From: Planctomycetota bacterium
Lineage (GTDB): Bacteria > Planctomycetota > Brocadiia > Brocadiales > Brocadiaceae
Length of the DNA stretch: 64,000 nucleotides
Reading direction: 5' to 3'
Assembly (NCBI GenBank): GCA_016188675.1
Contig: JACPHJ010000065.1
Span: 1 to 64,000, forward strand
A model generated the notes under the pieces. The model was not told the DNA's origin, did not search any database, and saw only the letters and a list, made by a program, of their open reading frames with translations. Shown here piece after piece: positions 1 to 10,800 of this stretch. Position numbers and translations under genes: made by a program. Position 1 is the first letter of the stretch; every line of letters begins with the position of its first letter.

Positions 1-1551
1 GGAGAAGGAAGGAATGAACGGGGAGATTTAAGGGCCTCCGGGTGTGCCGCATGCCATATACTCTACGGAAATGACGGCAAATATGAAGGAAGTGATCCCC
101 ATATCAAAAACAACGGAACCCGTCCGCATCCGCTGAAACATCGCATTACAAACGCAATACCGGCTGCCCAATGCACCCATTGTCATACCAGGGGGAGACG
201 AATCGGAACGACCTTTGTCGGCATGTTTGAATATGATTATGTTAATGACGGTCATGCGCCTCCATTTGATGAACATGCAAAACCACAGGAGACGTTGTTT
301 ACGAAAGAATATTTACACGTACGAAAAGATGTGCATTTTGAAAGAGGAATGGAATGTGTTGATTGCCACACCTCGATAGACGTTCACGGAGATGGCAATA
401 TATACCCCGCAACTGTCTATCAAGTGGAAATTACGTGCTATGATTGCCATGGTACGCCCAAAGAATATCCCTGGGAACTCCCTGTGGGGTATGGAACACC
501 CGTTATTCTGGAGGGCAGTAAAGGAATCTATAAGGATGGGATCAGGGAATATCTCCTTACTTCACGGGGGAATGTAAAGGCAAACTGGATCAGAGAAGAA
601 GACAAGGCGTATGTATTTAGTTTGTACACAGGGAAAAAACATGAAATCCCTTTACTCAAAGACATAAGAACGAATGATACATTTAAAACCCAACAGGGAA
701 AGGTCGCCATGTCAATTATACACGAACATATAGAAAAGCTAGAATGTTATGCCTGTCATGCAACATGGGCGCCCCAGTGTTTTGGATGCCACATGCAATA
801 TGATAGGAGGGCAAAGGGTACGGACTGGATAACAACGTCAAAAAAAGTATATCCCGCAACAGGCAGGCAGACAATAATCAAAGAATTTGGAGACCTATCG
901 TTTGAAAACAGGTCCTTTATGAGGTGGGAAAACCCAATATTGGGAATTAATTTAAGAGGGAAGGTCTCCCCGCTTGCCCCTGGATGTCAGGTATTTTACA
1001 CCTTTGTCGATGAAGGTGGAAATATCAAGGCGCTCAACAAACATTATACAACATCCACAGGCCACAATTCTCCCACGTTAGCGCCTATGCATCCTCATTC
1101 AATCAGTCTGGTTGCAAGAACCTGTGAAGATTGCCATACTAACCCCAAGAGCACAGGATATGGTACGGGTAATTCAAGAAGCGCAGAAAAGATACTTGGT
1201 GACAGCCCCTTGTTCCAGGATTTATCAAAGGGTGTGTATGGAGATATTCCCAATATAAAAACCGGGAGGTGGCAAACCCCAAAAATAGAAGATTTTCCCT
1301 ATGCCCTGGATCAACTGGTGGTAAGAAGCGGAAAACAGATACAAAACATGCCACTCCCCGAGGACAGACCTTTGAACAAGGAAGAAAGAAATCTCGTCGA
1401 AAGAGAGGGTTTGTGCATAGGATGCCATCAATATTACGGAACGCCGGAATGGGAAAACATCGTAAAAAAGTACGGAAGGGCAGAGACTGCCGAACAGCAT
1501 GAAAAGATAATTTCAGAGGCAATTAAAAGCCTTATGGAGAAAAGTAAATAA
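1..1551 (+). CDS. Multiheme cytochrome c, 5' end missing
   Basis: The reading frame is open from base 1, so the N-terminus and any signal peptide lie outside the window. The visible 516 residues hold eight CXXCH heme-binding motifs: CAACH, CTHCH, CVDCH, CYDCH, CYACH, CFGCH, CEDCH and CIGCH. An internal ATG at 223 is not the start, because two heme motifs (near 49 and 157) lie upstream in the same frame. Such proteins are exported and carry electrons outside the cytoplasm; in anammox bacteria this usually means the anammoxosome or periplasm. The partner and reaction cannot be told from sequence. The next gene on the same strand is dsbD, 25 bases downstream, which fits a need to keep heme-site cysteines reduced. 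Family beyond multiheme cytochrome c is not recognised. Confidence 0.88.
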   Translation, partial: GEGRNERGDLRASGCAACHILYGNDGKYEGSDPHIKNNGTRPHPLKHRITNAIPAAQCTHCHTRGRRIGTTFVGMFEYDYVNDGHAPPFDEHAKPQETLFTKEYLHVRKDVHFERGMECVDCHTSIDVHGDGNIYPATVYQVEITCYDCHGTPKEYPWELPVGYGTPVILEGSKGIYKDGIREYLLTSRGNVKANWIREEDKAYVFSLYTGKKHEIPLLKDIRTNDTFKTQQGKVAMSIIHEHIEKLECYACHATWAPQCFGCHMQYDRRAKGTDWITTSKKVYPATGRQTIIKEFGDLSFENRSFMRWENPILGINLRGKVSPLAPGCQVFYTFVDEGGNIKALNKHYTTSTGHNSPTLAPMHPHSISLVARTCEDCHTNPKSTGYGTGNSRSAEKILGDSPLFQDLSKGVYGDIPNIKTGRWQTPKIEDFPYALDQLVVRSGKQIQNMPLPEDRPLNKEERNLVEREGLCIGCHQYYGTPEWENIVKKYGRAETAEQHEKIISEAIKSLMEKSK

Positions 1552-1576
1552 AGATTTTTTTAAAGGAGAATATATC

Positions 1577-3406
1577 ATGAAAGCAAGTTTCTTTACAAAG
1601 GGTCTATTTGCAATTGTTTTCATTATGCTCTTATTTCCCTTAAAAACCTTCGGGGAAACTCCTCCTTTTAAAGTAAACGTAACCCTCTTAAAAGACCATA
1701 TTCCCGCAGGCGACATTATTCCCGTAGCGATTACCCTCGCAATTGCGCCCAACCACCATATTTACAAGGATCAAGTCAAGGTAGAAAGCGGAGACACTGC
1801 TCAATTTACCGTAGCATCAACAGAACTTCCAGCAGGAAAGATCAAGTACGATCAATTCCTGGAGAAAGAGGTGGAAAATTACGAAGGACAAGTTGAGATA
1901 AAATCATATCTTCAGGCATCAAAGGATATTCCTGCCGGTTCGTATAATATAAAACTCAAGGTACACTATCAGGGATGTTCTGACAAAATATGCTTTGCAC
2001 CGAAGATGGAGGAATTTACGCTTCCTGTGCAGGTAGAACCGGCAAGTTGGGGTGTAGCGGGATCACAGAAAGAAGAAAAACCTGCCCCTCCGGCTTCAAA
2101 ACCTGTAAAAAAGGTTGAGGCTGGTGGTTTCCAAAAGACTATAGAAAGCAGAGGAATTTTTGTATCACTCATACTCATCTTTCTGGCAGGTGTGGGCTTG
2201 AGTTTTACCCCATGCGTATATCCCATGATACCAATCACTATTGCGGTAATTGGAGGACAGGCAACCGGAGACCAATCGGCTGGCAGAAAATCACTGACGG
2301 CCTTTTTCCTTTCGCTTATTTACGTCCTGGGCATAGCCATTGTTTATTCAGCTATGGGTGTCGCTGCCGCTTCAACCGGTGCATTGTTTGGCACAGCCTT
2401 GCAAAGCCCGTGGGTTATAGGGTTTGTCGTAGCAGTCTTCATTGGACTTGCCCTGAGCATGTTTGGAGTGTACTACCTGCGAGTGCCGTCATTTATCTCA
2501 GACCGGATGGGGACTGGGGCGAGAAAGGGGATTCTCGGGGTTTTTGTCATGGGATTGGTTTCTGGAATAGTCGCCTCGCCATGTATCGGACCAGCCCTCG
2601 CCAGTTTGTTAGTCTACATTGCCAGCACTGGGAATAAATTCATGGGATTCTGGATGCTCTTTGTCTTTGCCTGGGGACTGGGCGTACTACTCATCGTGTT
2701 AGGTATTTTTTCAGGCGCTATCAAGTCGCTCCCGAAATCAGGGGTCTGGATGGAAACGGTCGAAAGAATATTTGGACTTCTTTTAATCGGCGCAGCGCTT
2801 TACTATTTAAGACTCATCATCTCAGAGAGCGCCTTTGTCGTCATCATGGGATTGTTCTTAATAGTTACAGCGGTATTTTCCGGAGGTTTCGACCGGCTGA
2901 CCCACGAGAGTACAAACTTTCAGCGTGCCAGAAGGGCCTTTGGGCTTATAGCCTTTATCTTTGGGGCATATTTCCTCGTGGGACACCTCATGATCAAAGG
3001 ACTGATTCTTCCACCCTTCTCCGCCACAACTCCAGCCCAATCAGTCACGACGCAGGAGAAAATTAATTGGGTGGTGAGTGAGGAAGAAGGTTTGAAACAG
3101 GCCAAAATGGAAGGCAAGCCGGCAATTATTGATTTCTGGGCATCGTGGTGTGCCGCATGCATGGAGTTCGAAAAGATTACCTATCCCGACCCGGAGGTTA
3201 TTAAAGAATTGAAGAAATTTGTAAATATCAAGATCGACTGTACCAATACCAACGATCCGACGATCAAGCAGCTTTGGGAGAAGTACGGGATTGTAGGGTT
3301 GCCAACAATTGTATTTATAAACAAGGATGGAACTGTTGTTCGTGATAAAACAATCACAGGCTTTGTCAATCCACAAGAATTCCTCAGCATCTTAAGAAGC
3401 CTCTAA
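1577..3406 (+). CDS. dsbD: Thiol:disulfide interchange protein DsbD
   Basis: A 609-residue, three-part protein that carries reducing power from cytoplasmic thioredoxin across the membrane to periplasmic substrates, including apocytochrome c. A signal peptide (about residues 1-26) leads into the N-terminal alpha domain with its cysteine pair in YQGCSDKICFAP. A CcdA/DsbD-beta membrane domain (about 190-470) follows, with the paired cysteines in FTPCVYP and ASPCIGP. A C-terminal thioredoxin domain carries the active site WCAAC (about 520). All six redox cysteines are present, so it should be functional. The start at 1577 follows AAAGGAGAA. The multiheme cytochrome just upstream suggests a joint role in cytochrome maturation. 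Confidence 0.95.
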   Translation: MKASFFTKGLFAIVFIMLLFPLKTFGETPPFKVNVTLLKDHIPAGDIIPVAITLAIAPNHHIYKDQVKVESGDTAQFTVASTELPAGKIKYDQFLEKEVENYEGQVEIKSYLQASKDIPAGSYNIKLKVHYQGCSDKICFAPKMEEFTLPVQVEPASWGVAGSQKEEKPAPPASKPVKKVEAGGFQKTIESRGIFVSLILIFLAGVGLSFTPCVYPMIPITIAVIGGQATGDQSAGRKSLTAFFLSLIYVLGIAIVYSAMGVAAASTGALFGTALQSPWVIGFVVAVFIGLALSMFGVYYLRVPSFISDRMGTGARKGILGVFVMGLVSGIVASPCIGPALASLLVYIASTGNKFMGFWMLFVFAWGLGVLLIVLGIFSGAIKSLPKSGVWMETVERIFGLLLIGAALYYLRLIISESAFVVIMGLFLIVTAVFSGGFDRLTHESTNFQRARRAFGLIAFIFGAYFLVGHLMIKGLILPPFSATTPAQSVTTQEKINWVVSEEEGLKQAKMEGKPAIIDFWASWCAACMEFEKITYPDPEVIKELKKFVNIKIDCTNTNDPTIKQLWEKYGIVGLPTIVFINKDGTVVRDKTITGFVNPQEFLSILRSL

Positions 3407-3682
3407 GGACGTATTGCAATACACGTAACAATTTATCTTTTTGAAAAACGACATTCATGTATTCGTCGTATTAACCGTAGGGGCAGGTTTGAAACCTACC
3501 CTTACACGTGCGGTAAAAAATAGTAGTATTGAAGCGTCTTTTGTTGGTAGATCAAAAATTCCTATGACCAATTTTTATGCAGTAATTAATGCATCCTCGT
3601 TTTGAATGATAATCTTTGGATTTAGATTTTTAGGAGAAATAGGCAGTCCTTATTCTTGTAACAAATAAATTAGTCATTTGTG
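3407..3682. repeat. Intergenic region with a short palindrome
   Basis: No gene is supported here. At 3477-3505 there is an imperfect inverted repeat (GTAGGGGCAGGTTT facing AAACCTACCCTTAC), a type of short hairpin element often scattered between genes. It could help terminate dsbD transcription, but there is no clear T-run after it. Confidence 0.5.
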
Positions 3683-3982
3683 TCATGTTATGCAATTTTG
3701 AACTCGTTGCGATTGAACTATACAGTCAATCACAACACGATACTTCTTGTTTTCGAGTTCTTGTGGAGATATCGTACCTACAAAGCGTTCATCTTGCTGA
3801 AAATTAGAGATCAAGCGCTGGCTGCATTTCTTCTGAAAATCTTCGGCAAAAAATCTTTCCCAATCGCGAAACTCCCTTTGAAGGCCAACAGCACCTGCGA
3901 TTTTAAGGTAGGACTTGGTTTCACACCTTAGAAATGTTTGAAAAATTTCCTCAGTGATCTGCATAAGGTGATTATAATCCAT
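3683..3982 (-). pseudogene. N-terminal fragment of a RecB-like nuclease (TM0106 type)
   Basis: A 99-residue ORF opening MDYNHLMQITEEIFQTFLRC and containing KSYLKIAG and VIDCIVQ. From memory this resembles the first part of TM0106-family RecB-like putative nucleases, which are several hundred residues longer. Reading on past the stop shows further stops and no recognisable continuation, so the catalytic part is missing. The piece is best read as a remnant of a truncated gene. It is flanked by repeat-rich, gene-free DNA. The family assignment comes from the N-terminal motif only; an unrelated small protein remains possible. Confidence 0.45.
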
Positions 3983-4121
3983 GCAGGCATTGGGTCAAAT
4001 TTATGCCCAATATTCATTTTTATTCTATAATTAACAAAACGGTATTTTTTGACATAGCAGATGTCAAGCAGAATCAGTAGGTTTATGCCGAAAGCCGAGA
4101 GATATTTTCATTATAAAAAGA

Positions 4122-5551
4122 TTACTTTTTAACCGTCACAGTTATTGACTTCTTCTGCCCCTCTGCCTGGAATGTGACCTTTGCCTTGCCAATCTTTTTC
4201 CTTGCGGTAATGGTGAATGTCGCCTGACCGTTTTCATCGGTTGCCCGACTTGTCGGAGACACAGAGACCCGTTTCCTTCCGGATGCGGCAATTGTTGCCG
4301 TTACCGTTTCGCCTTCTACCGGGCAATTGGCGTCGCCTGTTACCATCACCGTTACACTTCCGCTCGTCTTCCTGTTCAGTGTCAGCGTGGTTGGAGATAC
4401 CGCTAGCGAACTTGCTTCGCACGCGGGGGTTGCTGTAGGAGTCGGTACCAGCGAGGGTATAGTTGTAATTGTCGAAATCGGTGGAATTGTTGGTGATGGT
4501 ATAGCTGTGTGGGTTGTCGTTGGTGTTACTGATGTTGTAATAGTTGGCGTAGGTGCGGAATATCGGTTATGGTAAAACTTGAGAGATGAACACTTGAGCC
4601 TCCATCATAGCCGACATACAGGGTATCGTTAACAATAATGCTGTGGGGACGCGTCCATGTGCCGTCAATGACCTGGGTATTGGAACGAAAGCTCCAATCT
4701 GAATTGTAGGTAGCTCGATAAAGCGGACCGCCAGTATCGCCGCTTCCGCGTCCGTAATGGATAATAAATTCCTGTGAATTTGGTTCTACAGAAAGGGCGG
4801 AGACGATGCTTAACATCCCTTCGTCAGAAAGAATTGTTTTTTTGTTTTCCACCACGTTCCAGTTACTATCAAAAATGAATCTATAGAATTCACCATTTTG
4901 TCCAGGCGCCAAGGTAAATGGCGCAACCAGATGGAACTGGTTATTGGTGTAGACCGCAGCAGCGCCGTTTGCATGGGTATTTGTGCCTCCGCCTATCGTA
5001 TAAGAACCGAGGTTTTTAAGGTCTGAATCGTATTTATAAACCTTATGTCCAGTGCCGGGCAGGAATTTTCCGGCATAGATGTATGTGCCGTCACCGACGA
5101 GAAACATATCGTTTGTTGGTGAACCATCGCTTACTACTGTAATAATGTCGCCAACCCTGTTTAAATCAGTATCTAATTTCAAAAGATACATGTAACCGCC
5201 TTGTCCGCTGCCAGCGATGGAAAAAACTATATAATGATAGCCGTTTTGGAAGATGTGTTTATGATCGGCAATCGAATCGTTATTGGCGGTATCCGATGAA
5301 TCGGCTACCGTTGTAGGATGGCTCACTACCTCATTGAGTGACAGATCGTATTTCTCAATTTTTATGCTTCCTTCGCTTTCAGTTGAGACTACTATGTTGC
5401 TTCCATCGTAGACGGGTATGCACCAGACAGTGCCGAAATCTATGGTTACAGTTTTTTCCAAGGTAAATGTTTGTGCAATAGCCTTGGTGGATATAAGAAT
5501 AGTCAGACAAATTAATAGGCATAAATAGGTGAGAATATGTGTCTGTCTCAT
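4122..5551 (-). pseudogene. Secreted propeller-like protein with C-terminal Ig-like domain, frameshifted
   Basis: The first frame (5551 down to 4526) starts with a signal peptide ending near AIAQ. It continues for about 310 residues of beta-strand-rich repeats with many Gly, Asp, Tyr and Trp, probably a propeller. Near FTITDIP (about 4570) the frame breaks and soon meets a stop. The neighbouring frame continues without stops as a Thr/Pro-rich linker (APTPTITTSVTPTTT), then an Ig-like domain with SPTTLTLNRKTSG, DENGQATFTI and a stop at 4122. A linker plus this domain looks like a normal C-terminus for a surface protein, so one base seems to be missing. The cause may be a real mutation, slippage in the repetitive linker or an assembly error. 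Substrate and function are unknown. Confidence 0.7.
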
Positions 5552-5554
5552 GAT

Positions 5555-6061
5555 TTATTCCTCAAATTTATAATTTAATAAAAAATCAATAATAGTCGAA
5601 ATTTTATCATCAATAGGAAAGAATGGTACACTAATCCCAGGATTCTTGTCACCGACAACGGCGATTAGGTTTTTATCATCCCTGCATACCAATTCGGTAC
5701 TGATTTCTGAACGAAATACCTCAATTTTTGGGATGGCCTCGGTCTTATAGCCCTCGACAACGACAATGTCCACGTCATGCAAATACGTATTTATAATCTC
5801 CGTCAGAGGGAGGGCTTTTGGTGATTGCCTTATGATGCCCGTCATATTTTGTGAAGCTACGACTACGGCATCCGCCCCGGCCTGTGTGTGTAACCAGCTG
5901 TCTTTGCCTTCCGTGTCCAGTTCAAAATGATGATGGCTGTGTTTGATGGTGGCGACTTTATAACCCCTGGATTTTAATTCTTTCACGAGTTTTACAATGA
6001 GGGTGGTCTTGCCGCTGTTTGACTTACCCACAATGGATATTACAGTCACTTTGAATTTCAT
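5555..6061 (-). CDS. mobB: Molybdopterin-guanine dinucleotide biosynthesis protein MobB
   Basis: A GTP-binding adapter of molybdenum cofactor synthesis that assists attachment of GMP to molybdopterin by MobA. The start is placed at the ATG at 6061, so the protein begins MKFKVTVISIVGKSNSGKTT and the Walker A loop lies near residues 10-20. Upstream in-frame codons to 6097 would add 12 residues that do not fit the family. The motifs TIKHSHH and VVVEGYK are typical. Length is 168 residues, normal for MobB. It ends three bases before the frameshifted secreted gene on the same strand. moaA and moaC lie 7-9 kb away, so this stretch is enriched in molybdenum cofactor genes. Confidence 0.9.
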   Translation of the reverse strand: MKFKVTVISIVGKSNSGKTTLIVKLVKELKSRGYKVATIKHSHHHFELDTEGKDSWLHTQAGADAVVVASQNMTGIIRQSPKALPLTEIINTYLHDVDIVVVEGYKTEAIPKIEVFRSEISTELVCRDDKNLIAVVGDKNPGISVPFFPIDDKISTIIDFLLNYKFEE

Positions 6062-6217
6062 AACGTATAAATTATAAAAAATGGGCTGCAAAAACAAACT
6101 AAATTCTGATGCTTTTGCACAAATGACTGGTCGGGATTTAGCCTTGACAACCTATTTTTATTGAAGTAAACTTATTTTGTTTAATAATATTCTTTGGCGT
6201 TTGCAGATAGTTTTGCT

Positions 6218-6711
6218 ATGGATAATACAGAAAAGATAGTTGATAGGCGGCAGCTTTTTAAGGACTTGTTTAGCTTTGTAGGAAACAAGGTCGCCGATTA
6301 TGCCAGTAAAAAGGTTGAACGTGTGATGCCCAAGGGGGACTATTTGCGTCCTCCTGGCGCTGTTGAAGAGACGGAATTTCTTTCGCTGTGTACCCGTTGT
6401 GACGAGTGTATCAAGGCGTGTCCTGCGAAGGCTATCAGGAGGTCGAATGGGTTGACGGATGTGGCGGTTGGTACGCCTGTTATTGTACCGAAGGAAAGTC
6501 CATGCGTCCTGTGTAATGGATTGTTGTGCATCGCAGCCTGTAAAGAGGGGGCATTAAAACCTGTAGAGCACGTGAATAAAGTCAGAATGGGCGTTGCAGA
6601 GATTAATCAGTCGCGATGTTTGGCGTGGGGCGTGTGGGTTGCGGGGTTTGCGAATATGCCTGCAATACCATAAATAACACGTGTGCTATTGAGATTATAC
6701 CCGATAGGTAG
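6218..6711 (+). pseudogene. NapF/NapG-like ferredoxin with a C-terminal frameshift
   Basis: A cytoplasmic iron-sulfur protein. The ATG at 6218 is preferred over an in-frame TTG at 6194. Cluster motifs CTRCDECIKACP (about residue 60) and CVLCNGLLCIAAC (about 95) are in frame, followed by SRCLAWG. The frame then runs into unrelated residues and stops at 6673. In another frame the sequence GCGVCEYACNT, then CAIEIIPDR and a stop at 6711, supplies exactly the missing last cysteine set. The intact protein would therefore carry several 4Fe-4S clusters, like NapF/NapG maturation or electron-transfer proteins. The break may be a real mutation or an assembly error. An Mrp ATPase gene involved in Fe-S handling follows downstream. 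Confidence 0.72.
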
Positions 6712-6825
6712 TGCCTGAAGAAAACCGGCCAAAACGACAAAAGTATAAGTGGTCGTTCAGGCATGATGCAGATTTTTATTAATAACTTTTTACTTAGAAG
6801 TACATGAGTTTTGAAGGGGGATGTA

Positions 6826-7779
6826 ATGCCAGAATGCAAGATTCCGTTTACCTGTGAGCTTTGTGAGAAACAGTTGTCCTGTCAACTGGATCAGATAGAA
6901 CACAACAAGTGGGCAATTGCACAGCGTATGAAAGAGATTACTTACAAAATCGTTGTGATGAGTAACAAGGGCGGGGTGGGCAAGAGCACCGTAACAACGA
7001 ATATCGGGGTTGCACTGGCTCAAAAGGGTTTTAAGGTTGGCATAGCCGATGCTGATATTCATGGACCTAATATCCCGATGATGTTAGGCGTAGAGGGAAA
7101 AAGGCTCAAGGGCAGCAGCGGCGGGGTGATGCCCCTGGAAGTGATGCCGAATTTAAAAGTGGCTTCTCTGTCCTTTTTGATCGAAGATCCGTCAATGCCG
7201 GTTATCTGGAGGGATTCTGCAAAGTGGGATTTTCTCTGCGAATTGATGGGGAGTGTATGCTGGGGGGCATTGGATTTTCTTCTGGTAGATTTGCCGCCGG
7301 GAACGGGGAATGAAGCTATATCCATTATTGAACTTATTGGGAAAGTGGATGGCTCTGTGATTGTTACAACACCCCAGGACGTGGTTTTGTTAGACGTGAA
7401 GAAGGCCGTATTTTTCTCCCGTGACAGCAACGTACCGATTATTGGGATTGTTGAAAATATGAGTGGTTTGAAATGCCCTCACTGTAACGAAAATATAGAC
7501 GTGTTTAAAACCGGCGGGGGTGAGAAGATTTGTATGGAATTGGGCGTAGCATTTCTGGGGAAGATACCGCTGGATCCGGGGATTACAGAAAAGTGTGATA
7601 CTGGCGAGGCGTTTGTAGCCGCCTATCCCAGTTCGGTTGCAGCAAAGGCGTTTGATGAGATAGTTAATAAGTGTAAAGTATTTGTCAGTGCGAACAAAGA
7701 AGCGGCTGAAAAAGCGACAGAATTCAGGGAGGTGCCATTTTTGGGGAAGGTGCCGGTCGACCAGAATTTTGTTGAATAA
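6826..7779 (+). CDS. Mrp/ApbC family Fe-S carrier ATPase
   Basis: A P-loop ATPase of the Mrp/NBP35 group that binds and passes on Fe-S clusters. The start at 6826 follows GAAGGGGGATGTA; a TTG at 6811 in the same frame is less likely. The deviant Walker A is NKGGVGKSTVTTNIG (about residues 46-60). The family signatures ADADIHGPNIP and DLPPGTGNE follow, and a CPHC motif (KCPHCNENI, about 222) would bind the cluster. The N-terminus has an extra cysteine cluster (CELCEKQLSC, about residues 10-19) that could hold another metal site. Length 317 residues is within the usual range. The ferredoxin just upstream fits a shared Fe-S role. Confidence 0.9.
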   Translation: MPECKIPFTCELCEKQLSCQLDQIEHNKWAIAQRMKEITYKIVVMSNKGGVGKSTVTTNIGVALAQKGFKVGIADADIHGPNIPMMLGVEGKRLKGSSGGVMPLEVMPNLKVASLSFLIEDPSMPVIWRDSAKWDFLCELMGSVCWGALDFLLVDLPPGTGNEAISIIELIGKVDGSVIVTTPQDVVLLDVKKAVFFSRDSNVPIIGIVENMSGLKCPHCNENIDVFKTGGGEKICMELGVAFLGKIPLDPGITEKCDTGEAFVAAYPSSVAAKAFDEIVNKCKVFVSANKEAAEKATEFREVPFLGKVPVDQNFVE

Positions 7780-7877
7780 TTATATTCCTTCTGTTGTATT
7801 TCAGTATATCCTTCCAAAAGATTTACAGCTTCATAACAATGAGTGAATAATCTAACCAGCAGGATAAGGGTAGCGAT

Positions 7878-10800
7878 ATGTTCCGATCAATCAAGAACAA
7901 ATTAATCTTTCTGTTTCTAATCGCTGTCCTTACACCCTTACTGGTTATGCGGCTTATTGCATATCCTTCCGCCCAAAAGGTCATTCAGGAAACGACCATT
8001 GGCAATTTGCAGTCAATCTGCTCGAAGAAGGCCTCTCAGGTGAACGAGTGGTTACATAAACTGAAGATAACGGCGGAGCGCATTGCTAACAATCCCCTTG
8101 TAGCAGAGGCCGTTAATTTGACGAAAGCAGACGCAGATACCGTTTCTAAATTCCTTTCCAGTATACCGTACGATGCGCTGTTTCACAGACTCATGATTAG
8201 CGATGTATCCGGCAATATCAGGATATCAGCGGATAACAGGCTAATCGGCTTAAACATATCCGATATTGAAGGTTTTAATCGCGCTGTTGACGGCAGGACT
8301 TACATTTCGGACATTGTCTCCTCTGTTTTTTATGATGCTGACGATTTTGGCAACAGATACGAGCAATCGCCGGACATGTATGTCTTTGCGCCTGTAAAGA
8401 ATGAAAATGGTCGTGTGATAGGGGTGATGTTATTCCAGGCCGATCTGTCCGTCCTGAATAATGAAATGCAGGAGATACATGGAGAGACTTACGACGCCTA
8501 TATAATCAACCGGCATGGTTTGATGATTACTGAATCCAGATTTACCGGCGAATTAAGGAAAATCGGTTTAATCACGAATAGAACAACGATGGAATTGGCT
8601 GTTGTGGAGCCGCAAACCAAAAAGCATACAAGGAGTGCAGAGTCATGTCTGAATGGTGTAAATGGATTTGATGTGAAAGGCTACACTAACTACAGAGGCC
8701 AGAAAGTATTTGGGGCATGGTATTGGATTCCTGAAGTTAAATGGGGCGTCATTACGGAAATGAGTACCGATGAAGTGTCTCTGACAATGAAAAATTTAAA
8801 GAATCCCTTCACAAAGATATTCTCTTATTTGACCATTACCGGGGTGATTCTTGCGGTGGCCGGGATTGCATTTGCCTTTTTGATCGGGCAAAAGATAGCA
8901 ATGCCTATTATGGGATTAACAACGGCAACACGCAGGATGTCCGCAGGGGATTTATCCCAGCGGGTAACGATAAAGACGCAGGGTGAAGTGCGTGAATTGG
9001 GAGATGCATTTAATGCAATGGCCAAGTCGGTGCAGGAAAAAACCTCAAAGCTGCAGGAAACAACAAATTTTTTAAACAACATTCTGGTTAGTTCTACCGA
9101 GCACGCAATCATTGCCAGTGATCTTGGCGGAAATATCCTGGCATTCAACGAAGGCGCAAAACGAATGTATGGTTATGAGCCGGATGAATTAATTTTCAGA
9201 TCAAATATTAAAATATTGCATGCAAAAACAGACGCAGAGTCCAATAGGGTGCTGAAGATACTTGAGACAACGCTAAAAACCGGCATATATAAAAACGAGA
9301 TGCAGTTGATTCGTAAAAATGGAGAAATTTTTACGGGTTACAGCACATTTACAACCCGTCATGCAACTGACGGGAAACCGATCGGTTTTGTAACAATTAC
9401 CAGGGATATAACAAAACAAAAACTCCTGGAACACGAGCTTCATGACTATACGGTACGGCTTGAAAAAATAGTTGAAGAGAGGACGCGAAAACTAAGGATA
9501 TCCGAGGAAAAATACAGACGTCTCTTTGAGACAAGTAAAGACGTTGTGTTCTTCTGTGAGCCTGAATGTTATTTCATAGATATTAATCAGGCGGGCGTTG
9601 ACTTATTCGGTTACGAATCTAAAAACGAAATCCTAAAACTAAACCTCGCGCAACATTTATTCTTTAATCCTGACGAAGGTAAAGTAATTAAGGATATGGT
9701 GTATAGAAACGGTTTTATCAAGGATTACGAGGTGGAATTAAAAAAGAAAGACGGAGTGAAGGTTCCCTGTCTGATGACGAGTAATCTCAGGCGGGACGAA
9801 CGAAACACCGTTGTCGGATACGAGGGAATTATTATTGATCTGACCGAAAGGAAGAGGATAGAGCGAGAGAAGGATATCGTGAATAACATCAACAAAATTC
9901 TCGCCTCAAAACTGGACATCAGGGAAGTGTTTAAATCTCTCACCGAGGAACTTAACAAGGTAATCGATTTTGACAGAATGAGCGTTACACTGCTTGACGA
10001 CAAGAGAGAAGAATTTCTCGTTTTTGCCGTTTCGAAGGATTACGACAGGTCCAGACTGGAGGAGGGGATGCATTACTCAAAATACGGAACGCTGGCAGGA
10101 AAGGTTGTGGATGAAGGTGAAGTTTATATGGTTAACGATACGTCCCGTGGGGACTTTTCAACCGATCCTATTTTGTACAAAGAGGGAATTAAGTCCCGCA
10201 TGGCATTTCCGTTGATATATAAGGGTGAAACTATAGGCAGCGTTAATTTTGGAAGCAGGAAGGTTAATAATTTTTCTGAAAACCAGTTGTTTGATTTCGT
10301 CAGCAAGATTGCCCCGCAACTGGCCATTGCAATTGACAACACTCGGCTTTTTGATAAAATTAAGGAGTCTGAAGAGAAATACAGGAATCTGGTCGAAGAC
10401 ATTGAGGACGTGATATTCAGGATGGATAAATCTGGGAGATATTTGTTCCTTAATAAGGCGCTGCAGAAGGTGACGGGCTATTTTCCCCAGGAATTTTATG
10501 AAACCCCTTCTCTCGCTGCCGATATGATTCACAAAGACGACGAGAAGCAGGTGAGGGAAACTATGCAGAAAATACTCGATGATGAGTTAAAGGTTTCAAA
10601 AGATTTGGAATACCGGGTTTATTGTAAGAACGGCAAAGAACTCTGGCTTTCCCAGAATACTTACCCAATTAAGAATAAAAATGGAAGTATTATTGGCGTT
10701 GAAGGAATTATCAGAGATATTACTGACAGGAAAAAGATAGAAGATCAAATACGGCGTTCTGAACGTTTGGCTTCTATCGGAGAATTGGCGGCTTCTATTG

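Noticed and set aside
3680-3931. Plus-strand ORF opposite the nuclease fragment
   Set aside because: The minus strand has the recognisable family motif; the plus-strand product shows no such pattern.
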